NCBI GenBank assembly: GCA_027946555.1
Contig: JAPEVC010000011.1
Location: 186,001-250,000, forward strand
From: Gnomoniopsis sp. IMI 355080
Taxonomy: Eukaryota > Ascomycota > Sordariomycetes > Diaporthales > Gnomoniaceae
Reading direction: 5' to 3'
DNA: 64,000 nucleotides
This document shows, piece by piece, positions 11,901 to 21,137 of this stretch. The number at the start of each line of letters is the position of its first letter. The stretch's first letter is position 1. Made by a program: the position numbers and the translations under genes. The notes under the pieces are model-generated. The model had not been told where the DNA came from, ran no database searches, and saw only the letters and a list, made by a program, of their open reading frames with translations.

Positions 11901-12319
11901 AGAGTGAGGGAGCCGAGCTCCGCGGAGGGCGCGAAGCCAGCGGTGGCATCGATCTCTCTGGATTCGGCGGTAGTAAAGTTGTCAGCCATGACAGGATCGG
12001 CTTCGGTCTCCTTCTTTCTTCGTTTTAAATCCTGGGGGTTGGCTGCGTCGTTCTGCTCAGAATTTTCGTCGTCGTCGTCATCGTCGTTCGAAGGCTCCTG
12101 TGCATCCCCGTCGGCCATCTCGACATCGGCGTCCGAAGTCCCATTCTTCATATGCCCGTCGGCCTTTCGCTTCTTGCTCTTGTCTTTCTTCTCCTTTTTT
12201 CCTTTCCTTGAAGTCTTTGATTTGGAGGTTGGGGAGCTTGTGGCAGCATCGGTGCGTTCGGCAGCAGCGACGGGCGCGCCGTTTGGCTGCTCGTCGAAGA
12301 CGTCGAAGAGCTCATCCAT
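8917..12319 (-). CDS. MTR4: ATP-dependent RNA helicase Mtr4 (exosome cofactor)
   Basis: Two exons on the minus strand, 12319-9180 and 9097-8917, give 1106 residues, the usual Mtr4 length. The join restores FVEICKMTNAYEGSLIRLFR and the ending DIVATNSLYI; reading through the intron would give a false tail. Mtr4 is the DExH helicase of the nuclear TRAMP complex that unwinds RNA and feeds it to the exosome. Motifs seen: HTSAGKTVVAEYA (motif I, about residue 200), DEVHYLRD (motif II, about 288), SATIPN (motif III), and QMSGRAGRRGLDDRG (motif VI, about 570). The Mtr4 arch/KOW insertion follows (PGRLVQIKTPTGEDFDWG), then the C-terminal helical domain. The first 110 residues are acidic and lysine-rich (a Asp/Glu run and KGKKEKKDKSKKRK), fitting a nuclear protein. 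It is divergent from the cytochrome oxidase gene at 12830. Confidence 0.95.
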
Positions 12320-12829
12320 AGTGATGGCTCAAGGATGGAGTAGATCAGACAAGCTCGAAAATGAGAGACAATAACAAATGACGGTGAAGATTTGAAAGAG
12401 TCTTTCGCAGCAATGGATGCGATATGAATGGGAAAGGTGAGAGGGTTGGGGGAGCCCAAAGTGAGGTGGTGCAGCGAGATCGTTTACTCGAGGTTGCGAA
12501 ATCTCGATCGCGACTTTTTCTTTTGCGATGCGGGACCGATAAGTCCAGCAACCAGGCATCCCTGTCGAGCCTTCCTGCCAATCGATGCTGTCAGGATCGC
12601 AGGCCCTAACCCTCATAACCAGCAGCTTAAGCGCTCCGAAATTAGCCGCGCTTCTGAATCCCAAATCGTGCCATTTGACATCCCGCCGTCAACTCCTTCC
12701 GCGTCAACGTCACAAGTTCACAACCACTCCGCTCCCAACACCAGTCGCGCAAAACACTTTGAAAGTACGATTTATCCCCACAGAGAGCTCGGAACGACTC
12801 CCCCAAAGCTAATTGGCCCCCCTCTGCAG
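12320..12829. other. Shared divergent promoter of MTR4 and the COX subunit gene
   Basis: About 510 bases between the two divergent start codons. An open frame runs through much of it on the plus strand and continues into the COX gene, but its composition does not look coding and the COX presequence has a natural start at 12830. CTCTGCAG immediately before that ATG could be the end of a leader intron. Confidence 0.5.
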
Positions 12830-13130
12830 ATGTTCTCCCGTGTCGCTGTCCGCGCGACCACCCAGGTCGCTGGCCGCCGAGGCTTCCACGCCACTCGGTC
12901 CCAGATGTCCTCGCCTTACCACTACCCCGAGGGACCTTACACCAACATTCCTTTCAACCCCAAGGCCAAGACCTTCCCGCTGCTGTTCTGGGGCTTCTGC
13001 GCCACTGGATTCGGTGCTCCCTTCCTCATTGCTAGTGCGTCACATAGAGCCTTCAACCTCACGATGATCTATTTGTTGGTGCTAATTCTTCTTCTCTACA
13101 GCTTGGCAAACATACAAGCCCAAGGCTTAA
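12830..13130 (+). CDS. COX8: Cytochrome c oxidase subunit (Cox8/VIIc family)
   Basis: Two exons (12830-13034, 13102-13130) give 77 residues. This is a small single-helix subunit of complex IV in the mitochondrial inner membrane. The first 25 or so residues (MFSRVAVRATTQVAGRRGFH) form an Arg-rich, acid-free presequence ending in a typical GFHATRSQMSS cleavage region. The mature part begins SSPYHYPEGPYTNIPFNPK, followed by one membrane helix (FPLLFWGFCATGFGAPFLIA). The spliced second exon adds TWQTYKPKA and the stop. Without the splice the frame would run on for almost 200 bases of unlikely sequence. Length and layout match the fungal family; the gene name is by analogy with yeast Cox8. Confidence 0.88.
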
Positions 13131-13825
13131 GCTGCGACTCGACCCAAACAGGCGATCATGGTGGCTTTAGATGTAACGCTATGACGGAGAATGGAATGGG
13201 AAGCAGTGGAAGGCTCTCTGGGTGGATAGATTCGACAATAGACGCTTTTCAGCAATCCGATCTTTTTGATCCCCGTGGTCTCATTGGTATCGACGGGGGC
13301 TCTTCAGATGATGGCTCTCTCCATTAGACCACACTTTTGTGATGGGTTGAGTGCCAAGATGCGACAGACGAAGACGTGAGTACCAAGGGAATGCGGATCG
13401 CCGTCACTGTGGGCTCATCAACGAGTTATTGGTTTCCTTTTCCTTTCGTTCTCCCCGTGCTACTACAGCCTTCTATGCGTTGAGGCCTTCCCAGGGAAGG
13501 TTGACTAAGTGGGATCCTTTTCAAGCGCATTCCTCCTTCGCGCAACGACAGCTCTTTTCCATCTGCCCACAGGCCAACTTTGTTGTGCCGTTGCAGGAGC
13601 GGCGTAGGGAAAGCGCCGCCTGCCAGTGTCATAATCAGGGGTTCCGAGGCCACCCCTCGTACCCCTCGTATGAACTACGATGCAGAGGGCCCCAGCATAG
13701 GCGATCTGAGCGACTCCCACAATACCGTCGTTGTACTCCGTCCTTAGATTCCTAATCTTGTAATGGAAACTTAAAATCCAGATGTTGCAGCCCCACCGTC
13801 TCAAGAAACGCATCAAGTTGTAAAT
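13131..13825. other. Intergenic region, no gene seen
   Basis: Downstream of the COX gene and of the minus-strand F-box-like locus. Short frames only; probably 3' untranslated sequence from both sides. Confidence 0.45.
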
Positions 13826-14812
13826 TCAAAGCCGCCTCTTCACCGGCCGGTCCTTCAGAGTCTTGTCTCTATGTGGCGTCCACCCAGATTTGTGCAGGGT
13901 GAAAATGTCATCACCCTTAGAGTTCCAAGCCCCGCACTGGAAATTTAGCTTCTTTGCTATTTTGCGCGGCTTTGATTCGCCGGGGGAATGCTTTCCCATC
14001 ACAATTTCGATGGCCTCGAGGTGCTGAAACTGCTCAAGGGCCCTCAGTAGGGACCGCACCCCGAGCCGGACAGTCCGCCGGCACATTCTCGTCGGAGACC
14101 CTGAGGGGCGATTACCCCAGCGATCGTATTCGTCTACGCCGCGAGGCTCCGCGTCAGGCAAAACGGTAAGTCGAATTGATTGGAAGTTCGGGCAAGCCTT
14201 CTTCAATGGCTCGTATATGCGCTGAAAGTCGTCCAAAGGGCGTACTTTGATCACGTCAAATCAGACTCGATGAAGCTGCTAGTGTCCCGATATCTGTGTC
14301 CAAGTGCGATTATGGATGTGCAGGTCAAGTTAATTTTTTTTTCAATTTGCACAAAATTAGATGTCTGAAAACGGAGAAGGCTTCGATGGAGGTGGGAGGC
14401 ATGAACGCCGTTCCGGTGAAGTAATCCGTTAGACAGCCTCAATGTGATAGCTACAATGTAACCAGAATTTCTTGTCAACTTCTGGTACCATTTCGTCATG
14501 AATGTTGCGATAGATCTGAAGTAGTGCGAGAGATGAGGATCTGTAACTTCCCATTCCGCCTTCAACATCCCAGGAGTCCCCGTGGTCTTCTGGCATGGGT
14601 CGGTATGGTACGCATGGAAGGAGGTAAGAGTATATCTCAAGACGTATTTCGGGCGGTAGATTTTGAGAAGTGATACGCTGGTTAGGCTTTGGTTTGTGTG
14701 GTAGTTGCTTGAGACGACCAAGACTGTCTAAGTAACCGTGGTATATGGATGGGGGCATTGGGGGCGTAGGTCGAGCCCTTGTGCCCCGTTGCATCCGGGT
14801 TTTCTTGGCCAT
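13826..14812 (-). pseudogene. Broken F-box-like locus
   Basis: Two protein-like segments lie in line on the minus strand. The first (ATG 14812 to about 14430) begins with a basic stretch and holds LPPEIRLEIYSYLLP. It then has ALLQIYRNIHDEMVPEVDKKFW, the pattern of fungal F-box-like proteins. The second (about 14260 to 13826) holds DVIKVRPLDDFQRIYEPL and a Lys/Arg-rich end. The middle (14260-14430) is readable only by changing frame and carries stops in every frame. Just before the second segment, SFIESD and DVIKVRP are separated by what looks like one lost base in a short T run (14258-14260). No splice signals explain the breaks. A real gene with unusual introns is possible but less likely. 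Function of such proteins is usually unknown; some are ubiquitin-ligase adaptors. Confidence 0.5.
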
Positions 14813-15255
14813 AACTTTTCCCGGCTCTACGAAAGTCTCTGATACTACTCACACTGCTGGTTACTCAGAGCTCACGTTTGAAGCACGGGACCACAGACTT
14901 GTATACCATCCATGCATAATCGTCAACGCTGCATCATCCACCTCGGTGAGTGGCAAAATGTAGTAGCCTGCCAGGTGGTAAACAATTGTTCAACATGCCT
15001 CTTTACCAAATTGTGGTGGCCAGGCTGCACAAGGTTGTTAGAGTGCGGTACGCCCGACATGTGCTATCCAGAACTGCCCAGGAGACAGCGAGGAATATTG
15101 CGACTAATACGCCTCCTTTCGACGTCAGCCTTGTAAAAGGTTGAGATGCGGATGTTGAGGGGAAGTTTCCCAGATTCTGTGCGTGTGTATTCGTATAATG
15201 GGTATCAACATATAGGTGCCCCTTCCTTTCTTCATACCTAGGTATTCAGCGTGAA
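14813..15255. other. Intergenic region with one palindromic motif copy
   Basis: Nothing coding was recognised between the F-box-like locus and the 3' end of the PPR gene. The 12-base palindrome ATACCTAGGTAT lies at 15234-15245, just outside the PPR stop codon. Confidence 0.45.
15234..15245. repeat. TACCTAGGTA palindrome copy 1
   Basis: Perfect 12-base palindrome ATACCTAGGTAT. One of four exact copies of the core 10-mer in the window, all between genes. Role unknown. Confidence 0.8.
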
Positions 15256-17256
15256 TCATCTGCGCCTGGGCTTAGCGGCCCCAAACATACCCCTGTCCAT
15301 AAATCCTCGATGTGCCTTTCTCGGGTTTAACAGATCCACCAAAAAGTCCTCGAAATGCTCGTACTCCCCGGGGTCGAAGTCCATTTCGCAGCGCGGCTTC
15401 AGCTCCGTCCACACATCCAACACCTTCTCCTCGGTGTCGCACCTATGGAACGCCCGCAGAATCCATCGCGCCATCCAAGCGTCGACATAGATGCCGTTTG
15501 CGTTCTCCGCGAGCGCGGACTGAAACGCATCGTACACATTCACTAAACGCTCACGACTCCAATGTTGGCCCGGCCCACCGTGGAGGGCGAAGCCTTTGAA
15601 AAGGGCGAGGAAAATGGCCCCGTGTAGTGGAACCTGGAACCATTTCATGTCGTCCAGAAAATAGGCGACTTTGTCAAGAGCTGACATGCGTACCGCGTAG
15701 TGATTTAGTAAGATGCGATAAGTCTGTATGTCGGGAGAGAGTGGCGACTGCTTCTGGAAGTGCTTGCGCAGCGCTCCCCAGTCACCATTGCCTTCAGCAT
15801 CAGCATCTGAATCAGCTGCTTTCGCGCCATGACTTTCTCCATCATGTACGCCTTTGGCTTCGGTCTGTGAGACAACCTGGGCGTCATCGTTGGGCTTGCG
15901 CTTGAGGCGACGCCTCCTGGCAGCGTCTTTTGCAACTTTGGCGAACATCATGAGCACCTTGTTAACGACTTTACCGTCCATGTAGTTACGATACGGCATA
16001 TTTGGCGCACGCTCATGCGCAGTCTTCATACGCTCATAAACGCGCTCAGCCGCATACTCCTCGCCACAGCGAAGGAAACCCGCGATGACACAGTTCAGTA
16101 CTGTAGTGTCGATCAGCTCGCCGGCCTCAACCATCTCCTTGTACGCAGCGCGAATTCCATCGCTGTCCATCTTGAGTCCGAAGAAGTGGATGAGTGACAC
16201 ATGATGGTAGCGGTTCCAAGGTAGGTTCCGCTTCTCCATCTCCTCGTACAGCATCTCAGCCAAGACGTAGTTGCCGGCTTTGGAGGCGACGTCGAAAAGG
16301 ATGTTGAAGGTCACTGCGTTGCCCCTGATGCCGGCGTCGCCTTCCATCTCTTTCCACGTTCGCAGGGCGGACGAAGTTTCCCTTTCACTGGAGCGCCCGA
16401 CCCATCGGGCTGCAAAGGCCATACATGAGTTCCACTCGCCCAGCGTTAGGCGGAGGCCCGCGCGTTGGATATCGGCAACAACGGCGAAGTAGCGCAACAT
16501 GGATGTGCGATTCTTGTCCTCCCGCCCGAGAACCTTCAAAAGTTCGTGACGTATTCTGGAATGAAGGTAGGGTATCCGCGGCTCAGGCAGCTGCTCATAG
16601 AGCTTGTAGACGTAGTCAATGTCCGTCTTGTAGGGGTTGCTCAACCGGCGCTGGATGGCACGCCACAATTTCGCGACTTTGTGCTGAATGGGATCGCCGG
16701 CGCCGCGGATATGATCGAAGTCTGGGAAATTCTCATCATCGGGGCGGTCCGACACAGTAAGTTCAGGTCCATCTGCGGCCGCGTAGCCTCGCATATAGGG
16801 GTCGCGCTGAAAGTTCATGTAGTCGTCAACGGTGCCTGTCTGGGTCTGATCAACTAGATCCAGCATCTCCTGCTTGTTCTGGAAAAAGCCTTCGGGGAGT
16901 CTCTGGTCCTTGTCTGCGTATTTCGCAACTTGCTGCTCAGCTCCGGAGTGACTCCATCGCTTCGCAGTCTGAGTGGCCACAAATCTGGCCGTCCCATTGC
17001 TGGCCTTCGATGCGTAGGGGATCGCTTTCACCAGGACAGGAGGAGGGATCCACGATACGAAGAAGTTATGCTCGTCATTTGGCTGCCTCGACGAGGCGAT
17101 GCAAGGGTTGCGAGCCTGGTGGCGCCTCCTAAATCGGCCTTGGCTTCCATACACTGTCCTCGAGCATCCTCCAATGCTGGTATTCGACCATAAGTCTCGC
17201 CGGGGAGAGAGGATCGCGCCGCATAAGGACCCTTCAATTCGACTAGAGATTTTCAT
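15256..17256 (-). CDS. Mitochondrial pentatricopeptide repeat (PPR) protein
   Basis: Single exon on the minus strand, 666 residues from the ATG at 17256. PPR proteins are helical-repeat RNA binders acting on mitochondrial transcripts. Repeat-like helices can be seen as EWNSCMAFAARWVGR, TFNILFDVASKAGNYVLAEM, DTTVLNCVIAGFLRCGEEYA and IQTYRILLNHYAVRM. The first 60 residues are rich in Arg and Ser with almost no acidic residues, fitting a mitochondrial presequence. An acidic Ala/Asp stretch (KAADSDADAEGNGDWG) sits between repeats. The protein ends in a basic KPRRR. A five-codon upstream frame (17270-17253) overlaps the start codon as ATGA. The target RNA and the exact orthologue could not be determined. 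Confidence 0.8.
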   Translation of the reverse strand: MKISSRIEGSLCGAILSPRRDLWSNTSIGGCSRTVYGSQGRFRRRHQARNPCIASSRQPNDEHNFFVSWIPPPVLVKAIPYASKASNGTARFVATQTAKRWSHSGAEQQVAKYADKDQRLPEGFFQNKQEMLDLVDQTQTGTVDDYMNFQRDPYMRGYAAADGPELTVSDRPDDENFPDFDHIRGAGDPIQHKVAKLWRAIQRRLSNPYKTDIDYVYKLYEQLPEPRIPYLHSRIRHELLKVLGREDKNRTSMLRYFAVVADIQRAGLRLTLGEWNSCMAFAARWVGRSSERETSSALRTWKEMEGDAGIRGNAVTFNILFDVASKAGNYVLAEMLYEEMEKRNLPWNRYHHVSLIHFFGLKMDSDGIRAAYKEMVEAGELIDTTVLNCVIAGFLRCGEEYAAERVYERMKTAHERAPNMPYRNYMDGKVVNKVLMMFAKVAKDAARRRRLKRKPNDDAQVVSQTEAKGVHDGESHGAKAADSDADAEGNGDWGALRKHFQKQSPLSPDIQTYRILLNHYAVRMSALDKVAYFLDDMKWFQVPLHGAIFLALFKGFALHGGPGQHWSRERLVNVYDAFQSALAENANGIYVDAWMARWILRAFHRCDTEEKVLDVWTELKPRCEMDFDPGEYEHFEDFLVDLLNPRKAHRGFMDRGMFGAAKPRRR

Positions 17257-17270
17257 GAGTTGTCCCACAT
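17253..17270 (-). promoter_or_regulatory. Upstream ORF overlapping the PPR start codon
   Basis: On the minus strand ATG TGG GAC AAC TCA TGA ends with a stop that shares bases with the main ATG (ATGA at 17256-17253). Such an arrangement can couple termination to re-initiation or lower the yield of the main protein. Whether the transcript includes it is not known. Confidence 0.5.
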
Positions 17271-17663
17271 TGTGGCTCCGTCACCGCCGTGCCGTCTTTT
17301 CTTGCAAACAAGCGTGGCGGCGAGGTTTTGAAGACGGGTGCAAGGTCAGCGATTGGAAAGACTGAGCTGCTGAATGAAATAAAAGTTTCGAAGTTTGGGG
17401 GGGAAAGCTCTGCGGCCACTACGGGCTGCTGGTGGAGCTTGGCATTGCTTATCGCAGCAAGCATAGCTGCTGGCAGGGGTCCGGATAAAAACGACGGTAA
17501 CAAATTTGAGGTGCTCTTGTCCGACGACATCGCTAAGACTCCGGACGCGACTACACATATTCCTACGGCGAGTGCAAATACCTAGGGCCACCCAGATTGC
17601 CTGTTGATGACGATAACCCCAGTCTGACATTGCGATCCGGGCCACATCAGCCACGAGCCCACA
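17257..17663. other. Divergent promoter region of the PPR and RSM25 genes
   Basis: About 400 bases between two divergent genes for mitochondrial proteins (PPR protein and mitoribosomal subunit). Frames on both strands stay open by chance; no separate gene is supported. Confidence 0.5.
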
Positions 17664-18530
17664 ATGGGCCGCTCATTCCGCCCCTCGCGCGTCTACCAAA
17701 CCGTCAAGACCTCCCTCGCAATTCCTAACACCGCCAGCGGCGACAGCCAGCTGCCGCCTGTCTGGCTGAAAGTCGTCGAGCGGTATCCACCCTCCGAGCT
17801 CCTCACGCGTCCAAAGCCCACACCACATCAGAGACCAGATCCACGACAGCGCCGGCCCAGGAACGTCTTCCGGCCTCAGGCGATCACCTACCCGGAGGAC
17901 GAGTTGCGGAGGACGTTCTTTAAGGATCACCCGTGGGAGTTGGCACGGCCGCGTATAGCGGTGGAGTTGGATGGAAAGGATGGGAGATATGTAGACTGGA
18001 GTCGCGGGTTGAAGCAGCCTGGTCGGCAGGTCTCTGGAGAGTCGTAAGTGTTTTGTTCTATACAACGCGGCAACAGCGATTGGGTGAAAGAAGTATTCTT
18101 GGCTGACAGGGTTATTCTACACAGAGTTGTTCAGCGGCAATTGTGGCTGATGGAGAACGGCATCCCACAATACGTCCAAAACCAGGCGACCGGAGACTTG
18201 GAGGTTATTAATGCGCCCCTCTCTAAGGAGGAGGCCTACGACATAGTGCGCAAGGAGTTCTACGCGATACGACACCAGGAGGACATCGAGAGGCGTGTCG
18301 CAGCGGAGGAGGCGCGCATGGTGGGCGCGTACTTTGGCAAGAGCAGGCTGGAGGTCGGCATGGAGCTGGAAAACAAGACCTTCGAGCAATGGAGGGAGTG
18401 GGCTGTGTCTGAAAACTCTAGGATCAACGCGGCCAGCCAGTCGGCCTATGCTAACTTTAATCAGGCAGAGGTGCCTGGCGAGGTGGACGAGGACGCGGCA
18501 CTATTGGAAGCGACCGAAGAAGGATCATGA
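17664..18530 (+). CDS. RSM25: Mitochondrial small-subunit ribosomal protein mS23 (Rsm25)
   Basis: Exons 17664-18043 and 18125-18530 give 261 residues. The join (TC of one codon plus A) restores VSGESVVQRQLWLMENG, a strongly family-like stretch. Rsm25 is a fungal component of the small mitochondrial ribosomal subunit. Recognisable blocks are the N-terminal RPSRVYQTVKTSL, the proline-rich PPVWLKVVERYPPSELLTR, then ITYPEDELRRTFFKDHPWEL with ARPRIAVE, and DIERRVAAEEARMVGAYFGK. The protein is basic and arginine-rich up to about residue 125 and acidic at the end. It is divergent from the PPR gene, sharing about 400 bases of upstream DNA, so the two may share regulation, though that is inference. 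Confidence 0.9.
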
Positions 18531-18770
18531 GTGTACTGATTCTATCCCACGCAGCATTTGGCTGCTTTGGCGATTCTATCTGGCGTATGCACTAAAAATG
18601 TGCAGAGACGGAATCAGGGCCCAATCCCATTGGGCGGGATACCGAACCTATGATATGAATCTATGTACAGTACATGCGCTTTACGCGCAAAGGGCGGGAA
18701 GCCAGGATAGAATCATCCCATGATAAATAGAAATGCACCCGAGCCCTCACCAAAGTTCTGACCTGCACCG

Positions 18771-20151
18771 TTACTCAGCTCCCCTCTTTGCATCGTGAAC
18801 CTCCTTTGATAGAGGATTGACCAGCGCAGCCCACTTCTTGTTGACATTACCAATGTTCGGCTTGTTGAAAGCCTTGGCCAAACCCTCGGACTGAACAACG
18901 AACACATCGGCTATCTGGGTCAGATTGAACAATTTTCCCGTGAGGCCGAGGCTGTGGGTCCGCGCCCAGGTCTCGACAAATACAACCTTCAGACGATCCC
19001 GCGGAACGACGTGGAACAGCTTTAGGACGAAGGCGACGAGCCCGACAATGAAGCCGGTACCAGGGCCGTTGGTGACGATGACATGAGGGGAGCGGAAAGC
19101 CTGTGCGTCGGGCGTACCACATCGAACCTCAGGGATGGTGGTCAAGGCATCTACGATCTCGAAGAAGCACTTCAGGGATGTGAAGACCGAGGTAATGTAC
19201 GACTGGTGCACCGAACGCGCCCGGGTGACGGTGACGAGGTCAGAAGTGCCAGCGGCGCCAGATGGGTAGCGATTGGCCATATCCTCCTCCAACATCGTGG
19301 CCTGACTTACGGAGTGCTTGTCTCCGACAGTCATCAAATAGCGGCGATGGGTGTGTATGTAGGGTTTCTGGCTCAATTTGATAAGAGATATCATCTCCGT
19401 TGTGTGCCCACCCGAGCCCAAGACAAAGAGGTATGAAGCAGCAGCCACATTGGAGAGGTCAGAATGTGCCTTGTTGTTGAACTTGCCCTTGTTTCTCTTG
19501 AGCATGGTCCGCACGGATGAAGCCTTTTGAAGCGGTGTTAGTTCATGCTTATTATACAGAAGACAAGGCAGTCTTCAAACCAAACGCTTGCTAAGGAGGC
19601 TGACTTACCACAAAGAACAGTGTCGTGGCCACCACAGCCAAGGCAGAGAACAAGGCTGCTTTCAAAACAGACTTTTCGCCAGACTTGGGATAGAAGACCA
19701 GATTTAGGATGACAGCGAACACTGCAGGTGGCGTGGCAGACTGCAGAAGGAAGCGAGCAATGCGGAGGGTGACGAAAATGGTAGATTTCAAGATGTCAAG
19801 ATCGACGAGAGGTAACACTGGGACAGTGCTGGTGCCACTTGCTTGGTCGCCATTATGGACATCATCGACAGCTGTCCTGGTGCCTTGGTTGTTCTGAAGC
19901 GACGATTGTCCCGAAGTATCATACAGTGTGGCCTTCTTGGCATCATGATCGGTACCCTTGGTTACCTGAATGGCTTGACGTGCCTGGATTGCAGTATCTC
20001 CAAGAGTGCCACTTTCAGACTCACCAGCCTTGGAAGGGTCTGGGGCCTCGAGTTGTGGCGGCGATTGAACCATGGAAGCATTTCTTCCACCATACTGCTT
20101 ATTACAAGCAGAAGCCTGGTCAAAAGAGTGGAATGCTGGGAGTGATGCCAT
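18771..20151 (-). CDS. ALG14: UDP-GlcNAc transferase subunit Alg14
   Basis: Minus-strand exons 20151-19609 and 19523-18771 (85-base intron with GTAAGT donor, AACTAAC branch) give 431 residues. Alg14 is the ER membrane anchor that recruits catalytic Alg13 to add the second GlcNAc to dolichol-PP-GlcNAc in N-glycan synthesis. The second exon holds the domain: LFVLGSGGHTTEMISL, RYLMTVGDKHS, VIVTNGPGTGFIVGL and VVFVETWARTHSLGLTGKL. The first exon adds an unusually long N-terminus: about 125 polar, Ser/Gln/Asp-rich residues, then two hydrophobic segments (about 130-150 and 162-181). Yeast Alg14 is about 237 residues with one N-terminal membrane segment, so this is nearly double. The two exons are joined in phase with good signals, but a shorter protein from an internal start cannot be excluded. 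Confidence 0.85.
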
Positions 20152-21137
20152 TGTGTTTCGGCGAGGCGATGTGAGTGTCCTGAGGTGTGGTTGGCTGTGA
20201 TGCTTTATTTCTGCAGCTGCCGTGTGAAAGACGAGTATGTCGACAGACTGGTGAGAGTGTCAGTAACTCATAAGTTGCTTGGGGTGATAGTATCTAAATC
20301 AAGGCTCACAATCTTCTCCAGTGGGTAGTGCCACTTTGCAACCTCTACAAATGAAAGAGAAAGGATACGTTGGCGAAAACTCTGGATGCCATTGCACAAG
20401 GTTAGAGCTTTGTTGTTTGGCAAACAAGTGAGTGTGAAAAGTTTGGAAGCTGTTGGAAGGGAGTGTTAGATGCACTTGGAATTTGTGGGAACTTCCAGGC
20501 TACTGTGAAGTTGCGCATCTGACAAACAAATGGGTGTGCAGGACCTGGAAGACGAAATGAGACAGAAAGCCGCTTTTCTGCAAAAGAAAGATGCCAGTGG
20601 AACCAGCAAGAAGCTCAGAGTAAGCCAGAAATCATCTGATGATCGACCGGGTGCTGGTTGCAAGGTATTAAAAGAAATAGAGCAGTCTTTCTGAAGGAGG
20701 TGGATGTGATGGTATAGGTGTGAATATCCAGGCCACTTTGATATAGCAGGGATGGGAAAGGTACTGTGCAGATACATCTCCATATTAAATTCAGCCTTAC
20801 GGCAACTATCCGAGCCGCTAGCGCCGTTTACCTCGGACCCCAACTTTTTCCATTCGAACAAATTCCAACGCCTGGCCTGGCAGCGTGATTTTGGAGGCCA
20901 TCGCATGCTGTCAGTGCAACCTGACATGCTTGATGTCGTAAGGTTTCCTCCATGCCAACAAAGACAACATCCGCAGTTTAGTCAACAACCAACACTTGTC
21001 TCCCTAGATAGTGTGTGTTTTACCTTGATTTCAAAATACCATACATTTCGAATCCCTCGAATCTGACCTCGAGGACTTCAAAGCCATCAATCGGCACATC
21101 CAATTTTGCCCCGTCTTCAAATGCATCAACCTTCGCA
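20152..21137. other. Divergent promoter region of ALG14 and IMA1
   Basis: Nearly 1 kb with no supported gene. Several short frames exist on both strands. It should contain both promoters and leaders; no particular element was recognised. Confidence 0.5.

Noticed and set aside
12428..12829. N-terminal extension of the COX subunit from 12428
   Set aside because: The in-frame upstream sequence is not presequence-like, while ATG 12830 begins a standard Arg-rich presequence of the expected length.
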